From CADEED01 sp035701825 (GTDB taxonomy: Bacteria; Pseudomonadota; Gammaproteobacteria; Steroidobacterales; Steroidobacteraceae), in assembly GCA_035701825.1 (NCBI GenBank), contig DASSRK010000160.1, positions 1 to 64,000 on the forward strand: DNA of 64,000 bases, read 5' to 3'. The translations under genes and the position numbers were made by a program. The notes under the pieces are model-generated. The model saw nothing but the letters and a program-made list of their open reading frames with translations. It made no database searches and was not told the origin of the DNA. This document shows positions 33,177 to 42,315 of the stretch, piece by piece. Every line of letters begins with the position of its first letter. Within the stretch, counting starts at the first letter, position 1.

Positions 33177-35717
33177 TTACTGGATCAGCGTCGTGCCGCT
33201 GCCGAGCACGGCGCCGCAAGTCGCTTTCATGACCGTGCCGGTGCCGTTGGCGGCACTGCCGGTCGGACCACTCACCAGCTTGTTGATGAGGTTGTCGAGC
33301 TCCGGGGCGATCATCGATTCCGGATTCCATTCCAGGCCCGTGTTGATGCCCTTGGTCAGCAACGCGCTGATCACGATGTCGCGGTTGGCGTTGTTCGGCG
33401 AGGCCTGGCTGCCGAAGGTCGCCGTGCCGGTGGCCGACGGGTTCAGCGAGCTGCCGAAGAACGCGGTGCGCGCCGCGGCGTTGTCCACCATCTGGTTGCA
33501 GTACTGGATGGCGAGCTGCGCCAGCGCGGTCTGCTGCGCCGGGCCGAAGGTGCCGAGCTTCTCGACCGCCGGCAGCGCCTGCTTGACCAGGTCGTAGGTG
33601 GCGGCGATGCGCGGGTTGGTCTGCGGGATGCCCGTCAGCTGCGAGAGCGTCGCGTTGAGCTCGTCGAAGGTCTTCAGGCCCACGTCCGATTCCGCCGGCA
33701 GGTCGACCGGCGGCGGGGCCACCGGGGCCGGCGGATCCGGCAGCGGGTTGCTCAGGTTCGCGATCTTGTCGAACTGCAGGAAGAAGGTGTCCTCGAACGG
33801 ACCGCGCTCCAGTGCGATGACGGTGCCGATCTTGGTCAGCTCCTGGCCCGTGCCGGCCACGTAGTTAGCACCGCCGACCGTGGACTTGAGCGGCTCGTAC
33901 GCCTGGCCATGCTCGGACACGATGCCGTTGCGGCCGATGCGCACGCCCTCGATGACGACGTTGTCGACGTTGGCGTTCGGGTCGAGGCTGATGAAGGTCG
34001 GCTTGGAGAACTGCAGGCCGTAGCTGTCGAGCTGCGCGGCCTCCAGCATCACGTAGGCCTGCGGCACGCTCGGCACCAGGTGGCCCACGTCGAACAGCAT
34101 GAAGTACTTCTCGCCGACGCCGGCGTCGAAGTTCTGCTGGATCTGCGTGGGCGTGAGCGCGCGGTTGTGGATCGCGACCATGCGCAGCAGGCCCTGCCAC
34201 TGGCGGTTGCTGGAGGTCTCGTTGCCGAGCACCAGCGCGAAGGTGTCGTCCCAGTCGGAGAGTCCGCCGCCACTGACACTGTCCATGTCGCCGGTGAACT
34301 CGCCATTGACGTACAGGCGGCGGCCTTCCACCGGGCTGTAGGTCATGACCACGTGCTGCAGGGCGGCCTGCGCGTCCTGGTCGGCGGCGCGCGTCAGCAG
34401 CGGCGGCATGCCGTTGGCATCCGTGGTGCTGCTGCGCGTGAGGCCCTGGTACTGGTACATCTGCTGCGCCAGCGTGAAGTTGCGCGAGTTGACGCCGGCC
34501 GAGTAGCTGACGATGTACGCGTCTTCCTGGTCGACGTTGGCGTTGTTGACCCACGCCTCGATCGAGAACTCACCGGTCGCCTTGATCATGTCGGAGAGCT
34601 TCTTCGACGCCGCGGCGGTGCCCTGCGCCTTGCCACCCGTCTTGATGTTGACGCCCCAGCCGCCCACCCAGGTGACGTCACCCGAGAGCGTGAGGTTCAG
34701 CGCCGGCTCGAGACCGCTGGTGTCATAGGCAATGGCGCCCATGCCGGTCTTGAACTCGTATTTGGCAATGGTGGCCGTTTCGTAACGGTTGCCGCCCGAC
34801 GCGACCGTGCCGTCGTACAGCGTCAGCGCCTTGGAGATGAGCAGGTTCGGATCGACCTGCGTGACCTGGATCGGTCCCGCGAACTCGTTGATGGCGTCGA
34901 GCATGGTCTGCGCGTTGGCGGCGCAACCGGCCGAGCCCCAGCAGTTGTGGAACTCGTCCCGCAGGCGCACCACGAGGCGCGACTGGTCGGGGCTGTCGAG
35001 GTTGATCTTGGCCTTGATGGCCGCGAAGGCCGTATCGACGTCCGCGTCCGCGAAGAACGGCTGCTGCATCGTGGCCGAGTTCGAGGAATGGCAGCGCACG
35101 CAGTTGGCGGTGCCGGTGTTGCGCACCAGCGCGTACAGCGACGAGTTGGCGAAGGTGATCGGGCTGCCGGGCGCGACCGGCGTGTTGGCCGTGGCCGGGA
35201 AGCCCTTGCCGCCGCCGACTTCCTTGATGACCGGCGGGACCAGCTGGATCTGCGTGCCGCCGGTGGCGTTGGCGCCCGCCCAGTTGCGGATCCACACGGT
35301 GAGCGTGTCACCGCAGGCCGAGGGCGACTGCAGCCAGCAGTTATGGCCGCCCGCCACCTTGGTCACCATGCGTGACTGGTCGGGCTGCTGCAGGTTCACG
35401 ACGCTGTTGGCCTCCTGGTAGGCGAGGTTCACGTCGTCATTGCGGGCGAACATCGGCGTCTGGCCGCCGGCGTGGTGACAGCCGCCGCAGCGGTTGTTGG
35501 CCTTGATGTTCTCCCAGAGATTGATGCGGAACGCCTGCACGTCGGCGTTGGCCGAAGCCGGGCCGGTATAAGTGACCACGTCCGGCGGACGCGTGACCGG
35601 GTTTTCGACCGTGGGCGCGCCACCGCTCGAACAGCCGGCGACCAGGGTCGCGACCACCAGCGGCGCGAGCGCGGCCTTGAGCCAGCGGAAAGTTTTCATT
35701 GCCTGCAGCGAGTTCAT
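33177..35717 (-). CDS. Di-heme c-type / LamG lipoprotein
   Basis: An 846-aa lipoprotein (lipobox LVAGC, Cys29). Two c-type heme sites occur: C77-GG-C80-H81 in NRCGGCHHAGGQ, and CVRCHSS near 205. A LamG/concanavalin-like lectin domain follows (about 375-530; FSIEAWVNNANVDQEDAYIV and YVNGEFTGDMDSV are typical). A C-terminal domain (about 640-846) starts after a Pro-rich linker. The combination suggests an exported electron carrier that binds a polysaccharide or glycan. Start ATG 35717; ATG 35699 also possible. It lies 10 bases downstream of the cytochrome gene and 12 before the DUF1501-like gene. Confidence 0.85.
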   Translation of the reverse strand: MNSLQAMKTFRWLKAALAPLVVATLVAGCSSGGAPTVENPVTRPPDVVTYTGPASANADVQAFRINLWENIKANNRCGGCHHAGGQTPMFARNDDVNLAYQEANSVVNLQQPDQSRMVTKVAGGHNCWLQSPSACGDTLTVWIRNWAGANATGGTQIQLVPPVIKEVGGGKGFPATANTPVAPGSPITFANSSLYALVRNTGTANCVRCHSSNSATMQQPFFADADVDTAFAAIKAKINLDSPDQSRLVVRLRDEFHNCWGSAGCAANAQTMLDAINEFAGPIQVTQVDPNLLISKALTLYDGTVASGGNRYETATIAKYEFKTGMGAIAYDTSGLEPALNLTLSGDVTWVGGWGVNIKTGGKAQGTAAASKKLSDMIKATGEFSIEAWVNNANVDQEDAYIVSYSAGVNSRNFTLAQQMYQYQGLTRSSTTDANGMPPLLTRAADQDAQAALQHVVMTYSPVEGRRLYVNGEFTGDMDSVSGGGLSDWDDTFALVLGNETSSNRQWQGLLRMVAIHNRALTPTQIQQNFDAGVGEKYFMLFDVGHLVPSVPQAYVMLEAAQLDSYGLQFSKPTFISLDPNANVDNVVIEGVRIGRNGIVSEHGQAYEPLKSTVGGANYVAGTGQELTKIGTVIALERGPFEDTFFLQFDKIANLSNPLPDPPAPVAPPPVDLPAESDVGLKTFDELNATLSQLTGIPQTNPRIAATYDLVKQALPAVEKLGTFGPAQQTALAQLAIQYCNQMVDNAAARTAFFGSSLNPSATGTATFGSQASPNNANRDIVISALLTKGINTGLEWNPESMIAPELDNLINKLVSGPTGSAANGTGTVMKATCGAVLGSGTTLIQ

Positions 35718-35727
35718 GTGTGCTCCC

Positions 35728-36912
35728 TCAATCGCCCATGCAGTACGCGGCGGCCTCGGCGAACACTCGCTTGAGGTGGTAGCCGTTCTTGAAGTTCGCG
35801 GTCATGGTGGCGACCTGCGAGCGGTCGGCGGCGTTGCCCGGCGCGCGGAAGCACACCGTCTTGAACACCTTCTCGACCTGGCACTGGGCGAACGCGTTGC
35901 TGTTGGCGAGCTCCTGGCCCATCGACTTGGCGCCCGTGCCCTTGCCGGGCAGCGTGGCATCCCAGCCGAGCAGCGAGTTCTGTCCCTTGCGCCAGCGGTT
36001 CTCCCACGCGTCATCGGGCGTCACGAAGCCCGGCGGGAAGTTGGTGGCGTTGTTGAAGTACTTCGGCTGCACGACGCCGGGGGTGTAGACCAGGCGCATG
36101 CTGCCGGGCGCCTCCGCGGTGCCGTTGTCGTAGTCGTAGTAGGCAAAGGCGCGCGCCAGCGGGTCCATGCCGCTGTGACAGCCGATGCAGTTGTTGAGGA
36201 AGATGCGGCTGTCGCCGCCGGGCGAGCGGCTCACGTCCTGGCGGATCATGTCCGGCGGCAGCGAGGTGTCGTGCACCTGCTCCATGTCGCGGCACATGTG
36301 GTTGATCATCGTGAAGCGGAACATCGCGCGGTTGGTGCCGTCGACGAAGAACGCTTCCGAGGCGGCGCGCGAAGTCAGGAAGCCGGCGGTGGCCTCGGTC
36401 GGGATGCCCGAGATCGACGACTGCGTGGTCGAACGCAGGTTGGCGGCGAGGTCGACGTTGTTGATCTCCGCGTTCGCGTAGTGATCGTTGTTCGACGGCG
36501 AGGCGGCCGGCGTCACGCCGTTCACGGTGTAGGTCAGGTCGGCCGACAGCGCGGTGTTGAACGGCACGTCGTCGCGCACCATGCCGATGAACGTCGCGAC
36601 GTAATCGTTGAGCGGCGCGAACACCGTCTGGTCACGGTTGGTCCACGGCACCGCCATGTTCTTCAGCGTCACGTTGTAGAACGTGGGCGCTTCCGTGGCG
36701 ATGTCCGCGGCCTCGACCGCGCGGCCCTGGGCGACCAGCGCCGCCATCTCGTCCAGCGTCTGCTCGCTGGGCGGGGTTCCCGCGATGCGATCGTGGATGC
36801 GCTTGGCCTTGTCGCGATCGTTGCCCGAGGCAACCGCGGCCACGCCGGCGAGCAAGCACGCCAGTCCGATCTGCCTGAGTTTCGAGACCTGTTGGGTATC
36901 CATTTGCCTCAT
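35728..36912 (-). CDS. Exported c-type cytochrome-like protein (DUF1588/1592 type)
   Basis: A 394-aa exported protein (signal ACLLAGVAAVASG) with one c-type heme site, CIGCHSGMDPLARAFAYYD near 241. This stretch matches the C-terminal DUF1588/DUF1592-type cytochrome domains that partner DUF1501-like proteins. Other conserved stretches are RFTMINHMCRDMEQVHDTSL and YVATFIGMVRDDVPFN. ATG 36912 has GGGA 5 bases upstream; ATG 36918 and 36903 are alternatives. First gene of the minus-strand arm; divergent from the heme lipoprotein at 37224. Confidence 0.8.
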   Translation of the reverse strand: MRQMDTQQVSKLRQIGLACLLAGVAAVASGNDRDKAKRIHDRIAGTPPSEQTLDEMAALVAQGRAVEAADIATEAPTFYNVTLKNMAVPWTNRDQTVFAPLNDYVATFIGMVRDDVPFNTALSADLTYTVNGVTPAASPSNNDHYANAEINNVDLAANLRSTTQSSISGIPTEATAGFLTSRAASEAFFVDGTNRAMFRFTMINHMCRDMEQVHDTSLPPDMIRQDVSRSPGGDSRIFLNNCIGCHSGMDPLARAFAYYDYDNGTAEAPGSMRLVYTPGVVQPKYFNNATNFPPGFVTPDDAWENRWRKGQNSLLGWDATLPGKGTGAKSMGQELANSNAFAQCQVEKVFKTVCFRAPGNAADRSQVATMTANFKNGYHLKRVFAEAAAYCMGD

Positions 36913-37223
36913 CCACATCCCATTTGACGGGTGCAGTATCGGCCGGGGTCGCGCGACACTTGTTTGTCTCCGCTCCTCTACGTCTCCAAGCGGCGACAGC
37001 ACCATTTATTACGTACTGCTAGTAACCTTGCGACCAAGGACTGCGAACCGCGTCACGGCGCATGTCACCCCGGGTCTCTAACTACACCAGTCGGCTAGAA
37101 AACCGCGTTGGCGGCCCGCCCGCTGTGACGTCGTCGGCAGATCGCCGAGCCGTCGCGCGGGAAGATGCATTACGTCACATGCCCGGAGCGGGAGTGCCCG
37201 GGGTGGTGACGGTGGAGGATCCA
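36913..37223. promoter_or_regulatory. Divergent intergenic region of the envelope locus
   Basis: These 311 bases between two divergent starts must hold both promoters. Part is AT-rich (CCATTTATTACGTACTGCTAG, 37002-37022). No -35/-10 pair is convincing and I see no clear operator. A strong ribosome site GGAGGAT lies just before GTG 37224. Confidence 0.55.
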
Positions 37224-40064
37224 GTGAATCGATCGAGCAAAAACGCGACCTGCATCACGGCCCGGGACTGGCCCAGGGCCTGGCTGTTGGCCCTCGGGAT
37301 GGGCGTGGTCACGTTGCTCACCGCCTGCAGCGGCCATGGCGACGTGGGCCTCGGCTCGGGCCAGGCGCCGGACCCGGCGACCGTCGATTTCCCGATCTTC
37401 TACATCCGCCACCAGATCCCGATGGAGAACGGCCAGATCGCGCAGGACAACGTCACGCGCGTGCGCCCGTTCGTCGAGGACGACGACGATGCCACCGAGC
37501 TGTACAGCGCCACGCTGTGGAAGCGCGACCGCGCGAGCCCGGGCGCGCCGGAAACCGAGCTGACCGCGCGGCTGCGCACCGACGCCATGGGCGGCACGCC
37601 GGACGATCGCTACGACATCAAGGATCTCGCGGTGTCGCCCGACGGGCTCAAGGTGGCGTTCGCCATGCGCGGCCCGCTCGCCGACTTCGACGAGGACGAG
37701 CCGCCGACCTGGAACATCTGGGAATACGACATCGCCACCGACGACCTGCACCGCGTCATCCGCTCGGACATCATCGCCGAGGATGGCCAGGACGTCGCGC
37801 CGAACTATCTACCCGACGGCCGCATCCTGTTCTCCTCGACGCGCCAGCGCCAGTCGAAGGCCGTGCTGCTCGACGAGAACAAGCAGCAGTTCGAGGCCAC
37901 CACCGAGGCCGGCAACGAGTCCGCGTTCGTGCTGCACGTGATGAACGGCGACGGCACCGACATCCACCAGATCACCTTCAACCCGTCGAGCGACCTGTAC
38001 TCGAGCGTGCTGCAGAACGGCCGCGTGCTGTTCACGCGCTGGGACCGCTCGGCCGGCCACAACAGCCTCGACCTCTACACCACCAACCCGGACGGCACCG
38101 ACACGCAGCTCTATTACGGGGCGCTGGAGGTGTCGCACCGCGTGGGCACGCCGGTACCGCTGCCGACCGCGCAGGATCCGACCCCGGAGGCGCCGCTGGT
38201 CGAGTTCGTGCGCGCGCGCGAGATGAGCAACGGCAAGCTCATGGTGCTGGCGCGCGAACGCACCAACGTCGACTTCGGCGGCAACCTGCTGATCATCGAC
38301 GCCAACAACTTCGTCGAGAACGACCAGCTGATGCCGGCGAGCGCCGGCACGCCGGGCTTCGCCACCACCAACGCCACGCTCAACGCGGTGGCCACCGTGC
38401 CGGGCCCGTCCAAGGGTGGCCGCTTCCAGTCGGGCTTCCCGCTCTGGGACGGCACCGGCCGCATCCTCGTGAGCTGGTCGCAGTGCCGGCTGCTGGACGT
38501 GGGCGGTACCGATCCGACGCGCATCATTCCCTGCGACGACGCGAAGCTGGCCGACGACGCGCCGGTGCCGGCGCAGGCCGCGCCGCCGCTGTACAGCATC
38601 TGGATGTTCAATCCTTCGCAGAACACCATCCTGCCGATCATGCCGCCGGTCGAAGGCGTGATGGTCACCGAGGCGATCGCCGCGCAGCCGCGCACGCCCC
38701 TGCCCGCCGTCATCGTCGACAAGAAGGCGCCGGGCACACTCAATCCCGACTACGTGTCGGAGAGCGTCGGCATCCTCAACATCCGCAGCGTCTACGAGAT
38801 CATGGGCGTCGACCAGGCGCGCCTCGCGAGCGGTGCGCGCAGCACCATCGCTGCGCTCTCGGATCCGACCAACCCCGCCTACGCACAGCGCCAGGTGCGC
38901 TTCGTGCGCATCGAGAAGCGCGTGTCGATCCCGGACGACGACGACATCGCCGATCCCGACAACTCCGCCTTCGGCGGTTCCAACATCATGCGCGAGATCG
39001 TCGCGTACGCCCCGGTCGAGCCCGATGGCTCGATCGAGATGAAGGTGCCCGCCAACGTCGCCTTCCAGATCAGCCTGCTCGACCAGAACGCGCGCATGAT
39101 CACGCGCCACAACGACTGGATGTCGGTGCGCCCCGGTGAAGTGCTGGAGTGCACGGGTTGCCACAACGTCAACGTGCCGCAGGGACAGCGCCGCTCGCAT
39201 GGCCGCAAGGGTTCATTCCCGCAGTTGTACGCCGGCGCCAGCGGCGCGGGCGTGGCCTGGCCGGGCGCGGTCAACACGGTCTCGCCCGAGCCGGGCGACA
39301 CCATGGCGATGGCCCGGGCCCGCACCGGCTCCTCCTGCATCGACGGCAACATGATCGAACACTGCGGGGCGCAGTCGCTGAACCCGAGCGCCAACGTGGT
39401 CTACGACGAGATCTGGAAGCCGGCCGCGCCGCTCACCGACTCGTTCGCGTTCACCTACCAGAACCTCAACACGAAGAGTCCCGCGAGCCCGGGATGCTTC
39501 CCGTGGACCACGACCTGCCGCATCACCATCCACTACGCCGACATCGGCGCCCGCCCCGGCCACATCATGCCGCTGTGGACCGTGGAGCGGCCGGCGAGCC
39601 TGCTGCCCGCGGGCACCATCGACACCAACAACGACAACGTGATGGAAGACACCTACACGTGCACCAGCTGCCACAGCCGTACCGACGTGCTGAACCAGGT
39701 GCAGGTGCCGGCCGCATCGCTCGAGCTGCTGCCCGGCGCCCAGTGCGCCAACGACGCGCTGCGCGACCTCACCTACTGCCAGTTGCTCGAGGATCGCGAC
39801 GAGCTCGTGCTCGACAACGGCGCGGTGGTCACCCGCCAGAGCCTGGTGCCCCTGGACATGAACGGCCAGCCGACCGAGATCATCCCGTTGCTCCCCCACT
39901 CGATGAATGCCAACAATTCGCGCGGCTCGCGTTTCTTCCAGGTGATGAACAACGCTACGCATACGGGTATGCTCTCGACCGCTGAACTGCGCTTGCTTTC
40001 GGAGTGGCTGGATATTGGAGCCCAGTATTACAACGACCCGTTCCCGCCAACTCCGCAGAATTAG
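37224..40064 (+). CDS. Hydrazine-synthase-alpha-like di-heme lipoprotein
   Basis: A 946-aa lipoprotein (lipobox LTAC). The N-terminal half is a TolB-like beta-propeller (DIKDLAVSPDGLKVAFAMRG, NYLPDGRILFSSTRQRQ, DLYTTNPDGTDTQLYYG). The C-terminal half resembles the HzsA-related middle and heme domains, with c-type heme sites C643TGCH647 and C813TSCH817. HzsA itself makes hydrazine in anammox bacteria; relatives in other phyla have no shown function, so only a heme-based redox role is inferred. GTG 37224 has GGAGGAT 4 bases upstream and gives a clean lipoprotein signal; the upstream frame is discarded. First gene of the plus-strand arm. Confidence 0.83.
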   Translation: MNRSSKNATCITARDWPRAWLLALGMGVVTLLTACSGHGDVGLGSGQAPDPATVDFPIFYIRHQIPMENGQIAQDNVTRVRPFVEDDDDATELYSATLWKRDRASPGAPETELTARLRTDAMGGTPDDRYDIKDLAVSPDGLKVAFAMRGPLADFDEDEPPTWNIWEYDIATDDLHRVIRSDIIAEDGQDVAPNYLPDGRILFSSTRQRQSKAVLLDENKQQFEATTEAGNESAFVLHVMNGDGTDIHQITFNPSSDLYSSVLQNGRVLFTRWDRSAGHNSLDLYTTNPDGTDTQLYYGALEVSHRVGTPVPLPTAQDPTPEAPLVEFVRAREMSNGKLMVLARERTNVDFGGNLLIIDANNFVENDQLMPASAGTPGFATTNATLNAVATVPGPSKGGRFQSGFPLWDGTGRILVSWSQCRLLDVGGTDPTRIIPCDDAKLADDAPVPAQAAPPLYSIWMFNPSQNTILPIMPPVEGVMVTEAIAAQPRTPLPAVIVDKKAPGTLNPDYVSESVGILNIRSVYEIMGVDQARLASGARSTIAALSDPTNPAYAQRQVRFVRIEKRVSIPDDDDIADPDNSAFGGSNIMREIVAYAPVEPDGSIEMKVPANVAFQISLLDQNARMITRHNDWMSVRPGEVLECTGCHNVNVPQGQRRSHGRKGSFPQLYAGASGAGVAWPGAVNTVSPEPGDTMAMARARTGSSCIDGNMIEHCGAQSLNPSANVVYDEIWKPAAPLTDSFAFTYQNLNTKSPASPGCFPWTTTCRITIHYADIGARPGHIMPLWTVERPASLLPAGTIDTNNDNVMEDTYTCTSCHSRTDVLNQVQVPAASLELLPGAQCANDALRDLTYCQLLEDRDELVLDNGAVVTRQSLVPLDMNGQPTEIIPLLPHSMNANNSRGSRFFQVMNNATHTGMLSTAELRLLSEWLDIGAQYYNDPFPPTPQN

Positions 40065-40836
40065 CCTCGCGCTCGCCCTCGTCTTCGCGTGTTCTCTCTC
40101 CGCCACATCCCTAGCAAAGGAGACCGAGGCGGAAAAGGCCGCCAGGCAGGCGGCGGCCCGGGAAAAGCTGCTGCAGGTCTTCGTCAGCGATCCGTACCTG
40201 GAGCTGTCGCTGGGACCTGGACGCGGCTACCCGGTGTTCCATGTCGTGGAGCGCGACGCCTCGGTCGACGTGCTCTATCGGCGCACCGACTGGTTCAAGG
40301 TGCGCGACGAACACGGCGTCGAAGGCTGGGCGCGCGCGCGCGACATGCGTCGCACCAAGCTGGCCGACGGCTCGCCGTTCGTCTTCAATCTCGGCGACCG
40401 CGATGGGTTCACCAGCCACGACTGGGAGATCGGCATCGGTGGCGGCGACTACGGCGGCGCCAACCTGATCAGCGCCTACGGCGCGTACTCGCTGACCGAC
40501 AACATGAAGGTCGATCTCACGTTGTCGCAGTTCCTCGGCAATGCCTCGAACGGCTTCAAGGCCGAGCTCGGCCTCACGCACGTGATCGTTCCCGAGTGGC
40601 GGCTGTCGCCGTTCCTCGAGCTCGGCACCGGCGTGGTCCACATCGAGCCGCGGCGCACCATCGTGCTGCCCGACGACCGCACCGACCAGACGGCCTACGT
40701 CGGCGCGGGCCTGCGTTTTTATCTCACCCGGCGTTTCTTCGTCCGCGCCGACTATCGCTGGCACACGGTCTTCACCAGCCGCGATGACAATGAGGAGTTG
40801 GAAGAATGGAAAGTTCTAATCGCCTGCTTCTTCTAG
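40015..40836 (+). CDS. SH3-domain outer-membrane barrel protein
   Basis: A 273-aa exported protein. The signal peptide spans about 13-35 (LALALVFACSLSATSLA). An SH3b-like module (about 50-110: LELSLGPGRGYPVFHVVE, VEGWARARDM) is followed by a beta-barrel (about 125-273) with alternating hydrophobic strands and terminal Phe-Phe, the outer-membrane insertion signal. The start is a TTG at 40015, inside the end of the heme lipoprotein gene (50-base overlap), so translation depends on that gene. SH3b modules usually bind peptidoglycan; here it may tie the barrel to the wall. Confidence 0.78.
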   Translation: MEPSITTTRSRQLRRISLALALVFACSLSATSLAKETEAEKAARQAAAREKLLQVFVSDPYLELSLGPGRGYPVFHVVERDASVDVLYRRTDWFKVRDEHGVEGWARARDMRRTKLADGSPFVFNLGDRDGFTSHDWEIGIGGGDYGGANLISAYGAYSLTDNMKVDLTLSQFLGNASNGFKAELGLTHVIVPEWRLSPFLELGTGVVHIEPRRTIVLPDDRTDQTAYVGAGLRFYLTRRFFVRADYRWHTVFTSRDDNEELEEWKVLIACFF

Positions 40837-41531
40837 CAGCGACCTTGTGCGCGACGGTGATGCTGAGCGGCTGCGCGTCGTTCCGCTGGCCGTGGCACAA
40901 GGACAAGCCCGAGCAGCAGCAGACCGAAGACCAGGCCGCGGCCGAGGAAGCCGCCGAAGAGGCGGATACCACGCCGCCGCGCGTCATCGAGCCCAACGTC
41001 GCCCGTCGCAAAATCAAGACACCCAGGATCGACAACGAGAACTGGGAAATCGGCCTGGGCGCCGGATTCCTCTCCATCGAGGACTTCGGCACCAACCCGG
41101 TGTACGCGGGCCAGATCACCTACCACGTGACAGAAGACTTCTTCTTCCGCGCGGATATTGGTCAATCTACCGCCGGGCGGACCAGTTTCGAGAACCTCGG
41201 CGGCGACATCGAGCTGCTGACCGGAGATGAGAGGCGCTTCACGTATTACAGCCTCTCGCTGGGCTACAACTTCCTGCCTGGCGAGGTCTATCTCGGTCGC
41301 GACACCGCCATGAACAGTGGTTTCTATGTGTTGGTAGGCATCGGAAGCGTGGACTTCGCCGGCGACGACCGGTTGACGCTCAACTTCGGCGCGGGCTACC
41401 GCGTGCTGCCCACCGACTGGCTGGCGATACATCTCGGGGTGCAGGACCGCGTGTTCGACTCCGACTTGTTAGGCGAGAGCAAGCTGACCAACAACATCGA
41501 AACGCTGCTGAGTGCGACCGTCTTCTTCTGA
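40806..41531 (+). CDS. Outer-membrane beta-barrel lipoprotein
   Basis: A 241-aa lipoprotein (lipobox LSGC, then ASFRWPWHKDK) with an acidic Gln/Glu/Ala linker (about 35-60) and a C-terminal eight-strand-like barrel (about 77-241) ending SATVFF with terminal Phe. It overlaps the preceding barrel gene by 31 bases, with GGAG about 8 bases upstream of its ATG. Similar barrels with N-terminal lipid anchors are rare, because lipidation and terminal-Phe barrels are normally alternatives; the two signals together are worth noting. Function unknown; likely a partner of the heme lipoprotein. Confidence 0.78.
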   Translation: MESSNRLLLLAATLCATVMLSGCASFRWPWHKDKPEQQQTEDQAAAEEAAEEADTTPPRVIEPNVARRKIKTPRIDNENWEIGLGAGFLSIEDFGTNPVYAGQITYHVTEDFFFRADIGQSTAGRTSFENLGGDIELLTGDERRFTYYSLSLGYNFLPGEVYLGRDTAMNSGFYVLVGIGSVDFAGDDRLTLNFGAGYRVLPTDWLAIHLGVQDRVFDSDLLGESKLTNNIETLLSATVFF

Positions 41532-41542
41532 CGGAGTGACAC

Positions 41543-42052
41543 ATGTCGGCAAGCAAAGTGAACGGAATCATCAAGGGCCTGGCGCTCGCCGCGGCATTCG
41601 TGCTGCCGGCCTTCGCCGCGACCACTTCCGCTCCCGCCCCGGCCTTCCAGCTTTCCGGCCGCGGCGGCAAGACCGTCGACCTGTCCCAGTTCAAGGGCCA
41701 GGTGGTCATGATCAACTTCTGGGCCACCTGGTGCGGCCCGTGCCGGCAGGAAATGCCGCTGCTCGAGGACATCTACAAGAAGTACAAGCCCATGGGCTTC
41801 ACGCTGGTCGGCGTGAACGTCGAGCCGGCGACCGGCGACCCGGAGGGCTGGCTGGCCAAGCTGCCCAAGCAGGTCACCTTCCCCGTGGCGTTCGACGTCG
41901 ACAGCAAGGTCAGCAAGCTCTATAAAGTCGCCGGCATGCCGACGACGGTGTTCATCGACCGCAAGGGCAACGTGCGCGAGATCCACCGGGGTTACAAGCC
42001 CGGTGACGAGAATCTCTACCTCACGCAGATCCGGTCGATGCTGAAGGAATAA
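41543..42052 (+). CDS. TlpA-family thiol-disulfide oxidoreductase
   Basis: A 169-aa periplasmic protein with a signal peptide (LALAAAFVLPAFAA). The thioredoxin fold has the WATWCGPCRQEMP active site (Cys64, Cys67) and the cis-Pro in VAGMPTTVFIDRKG. It should reduce disulfides in the periplasm, for example in apocytochromes before heme attachment, which fits the five CxxCH sites encoded close by. GGAG stands 6 bases before ATG 41543. Second thioredoxin-like protein of the locus, after the one at 30801-31346. Confidence 0.93.
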   Translation: MSASKVNGIIKGLALAAAFVLPAFAATTSAPAPAFQLSGRGGKTVDLSQFKGQVVMINFWATWCGPCRQEMPLLEDIYKKYKPMGFTLVGVNVEPATGDPEGWLAKLPKQVTFPVAFDVDSKVSKLYKVAGMPTTVFIDRKGNVREIHRGYKPGDENLYLTQIRSMLKE

Positions 42053-42062
42053 GGAGCCACCG

Positions 42063-42290
42063 ATGCGCACCCGCGGTTCGATCGTTCTCACGGCCCTCGC
42101 CTTGCTGGCGAGCGGCTGCAGTTCCATCGAGCCGTGGGTGAAGCCTTACGATCGCGAAAACCTCGCCGACCCGATCATGTCCTTCACGCGCGCGCCCATC
42201 TCGCAGGAGTTCCTCGATCACGTGTTCGAATCGCGCGAGGGATCGCGCGGCGCCACCGGTGCCGGTGGCGGCGGTTGCGGCTGTAACTGA
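42063..42290 (+). CDS. DUF4266 lipoprotein
   Basis: A 75-aa lipoprotein with lipobox LASGC and the DUF4266 body (VKPYDRENLADPIMSF, then HVFESREG). The tail is glycine-rich and ends GGGGCGCN, with three glycine-flanked residues GAT before it. DUF4266 always appears with DUF3570 and often TlpA and ApbE, as here. AAGGAG lies 6 bases before ATG 42063. The Gly-rich Cys-Gly-Cys end could bind a cofactor or metal; whether ApbE modifies it is an open and testable idea. Confidence 0.88.
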   Translation: MRTRGSIVLTALALLASGCSSIEPWVKPYDRENLADPIMSFTRAPISQEFLDHVFESREGSRGATGAGGGGCGCN

Positions 42291-42315
42291 TCCAACGACC
42301 AGCCCGCGCCGCTCC

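Noticed and set aside
31524..35375. 1283-codon plus-strand open frame antisense to the DUF1501-like and LamG genes
   Set aside because: Arg/Val/His/Glu-rich mirror of GC3-biased genes with no domain, signal or ribosome site; the opposite strand has clear families.
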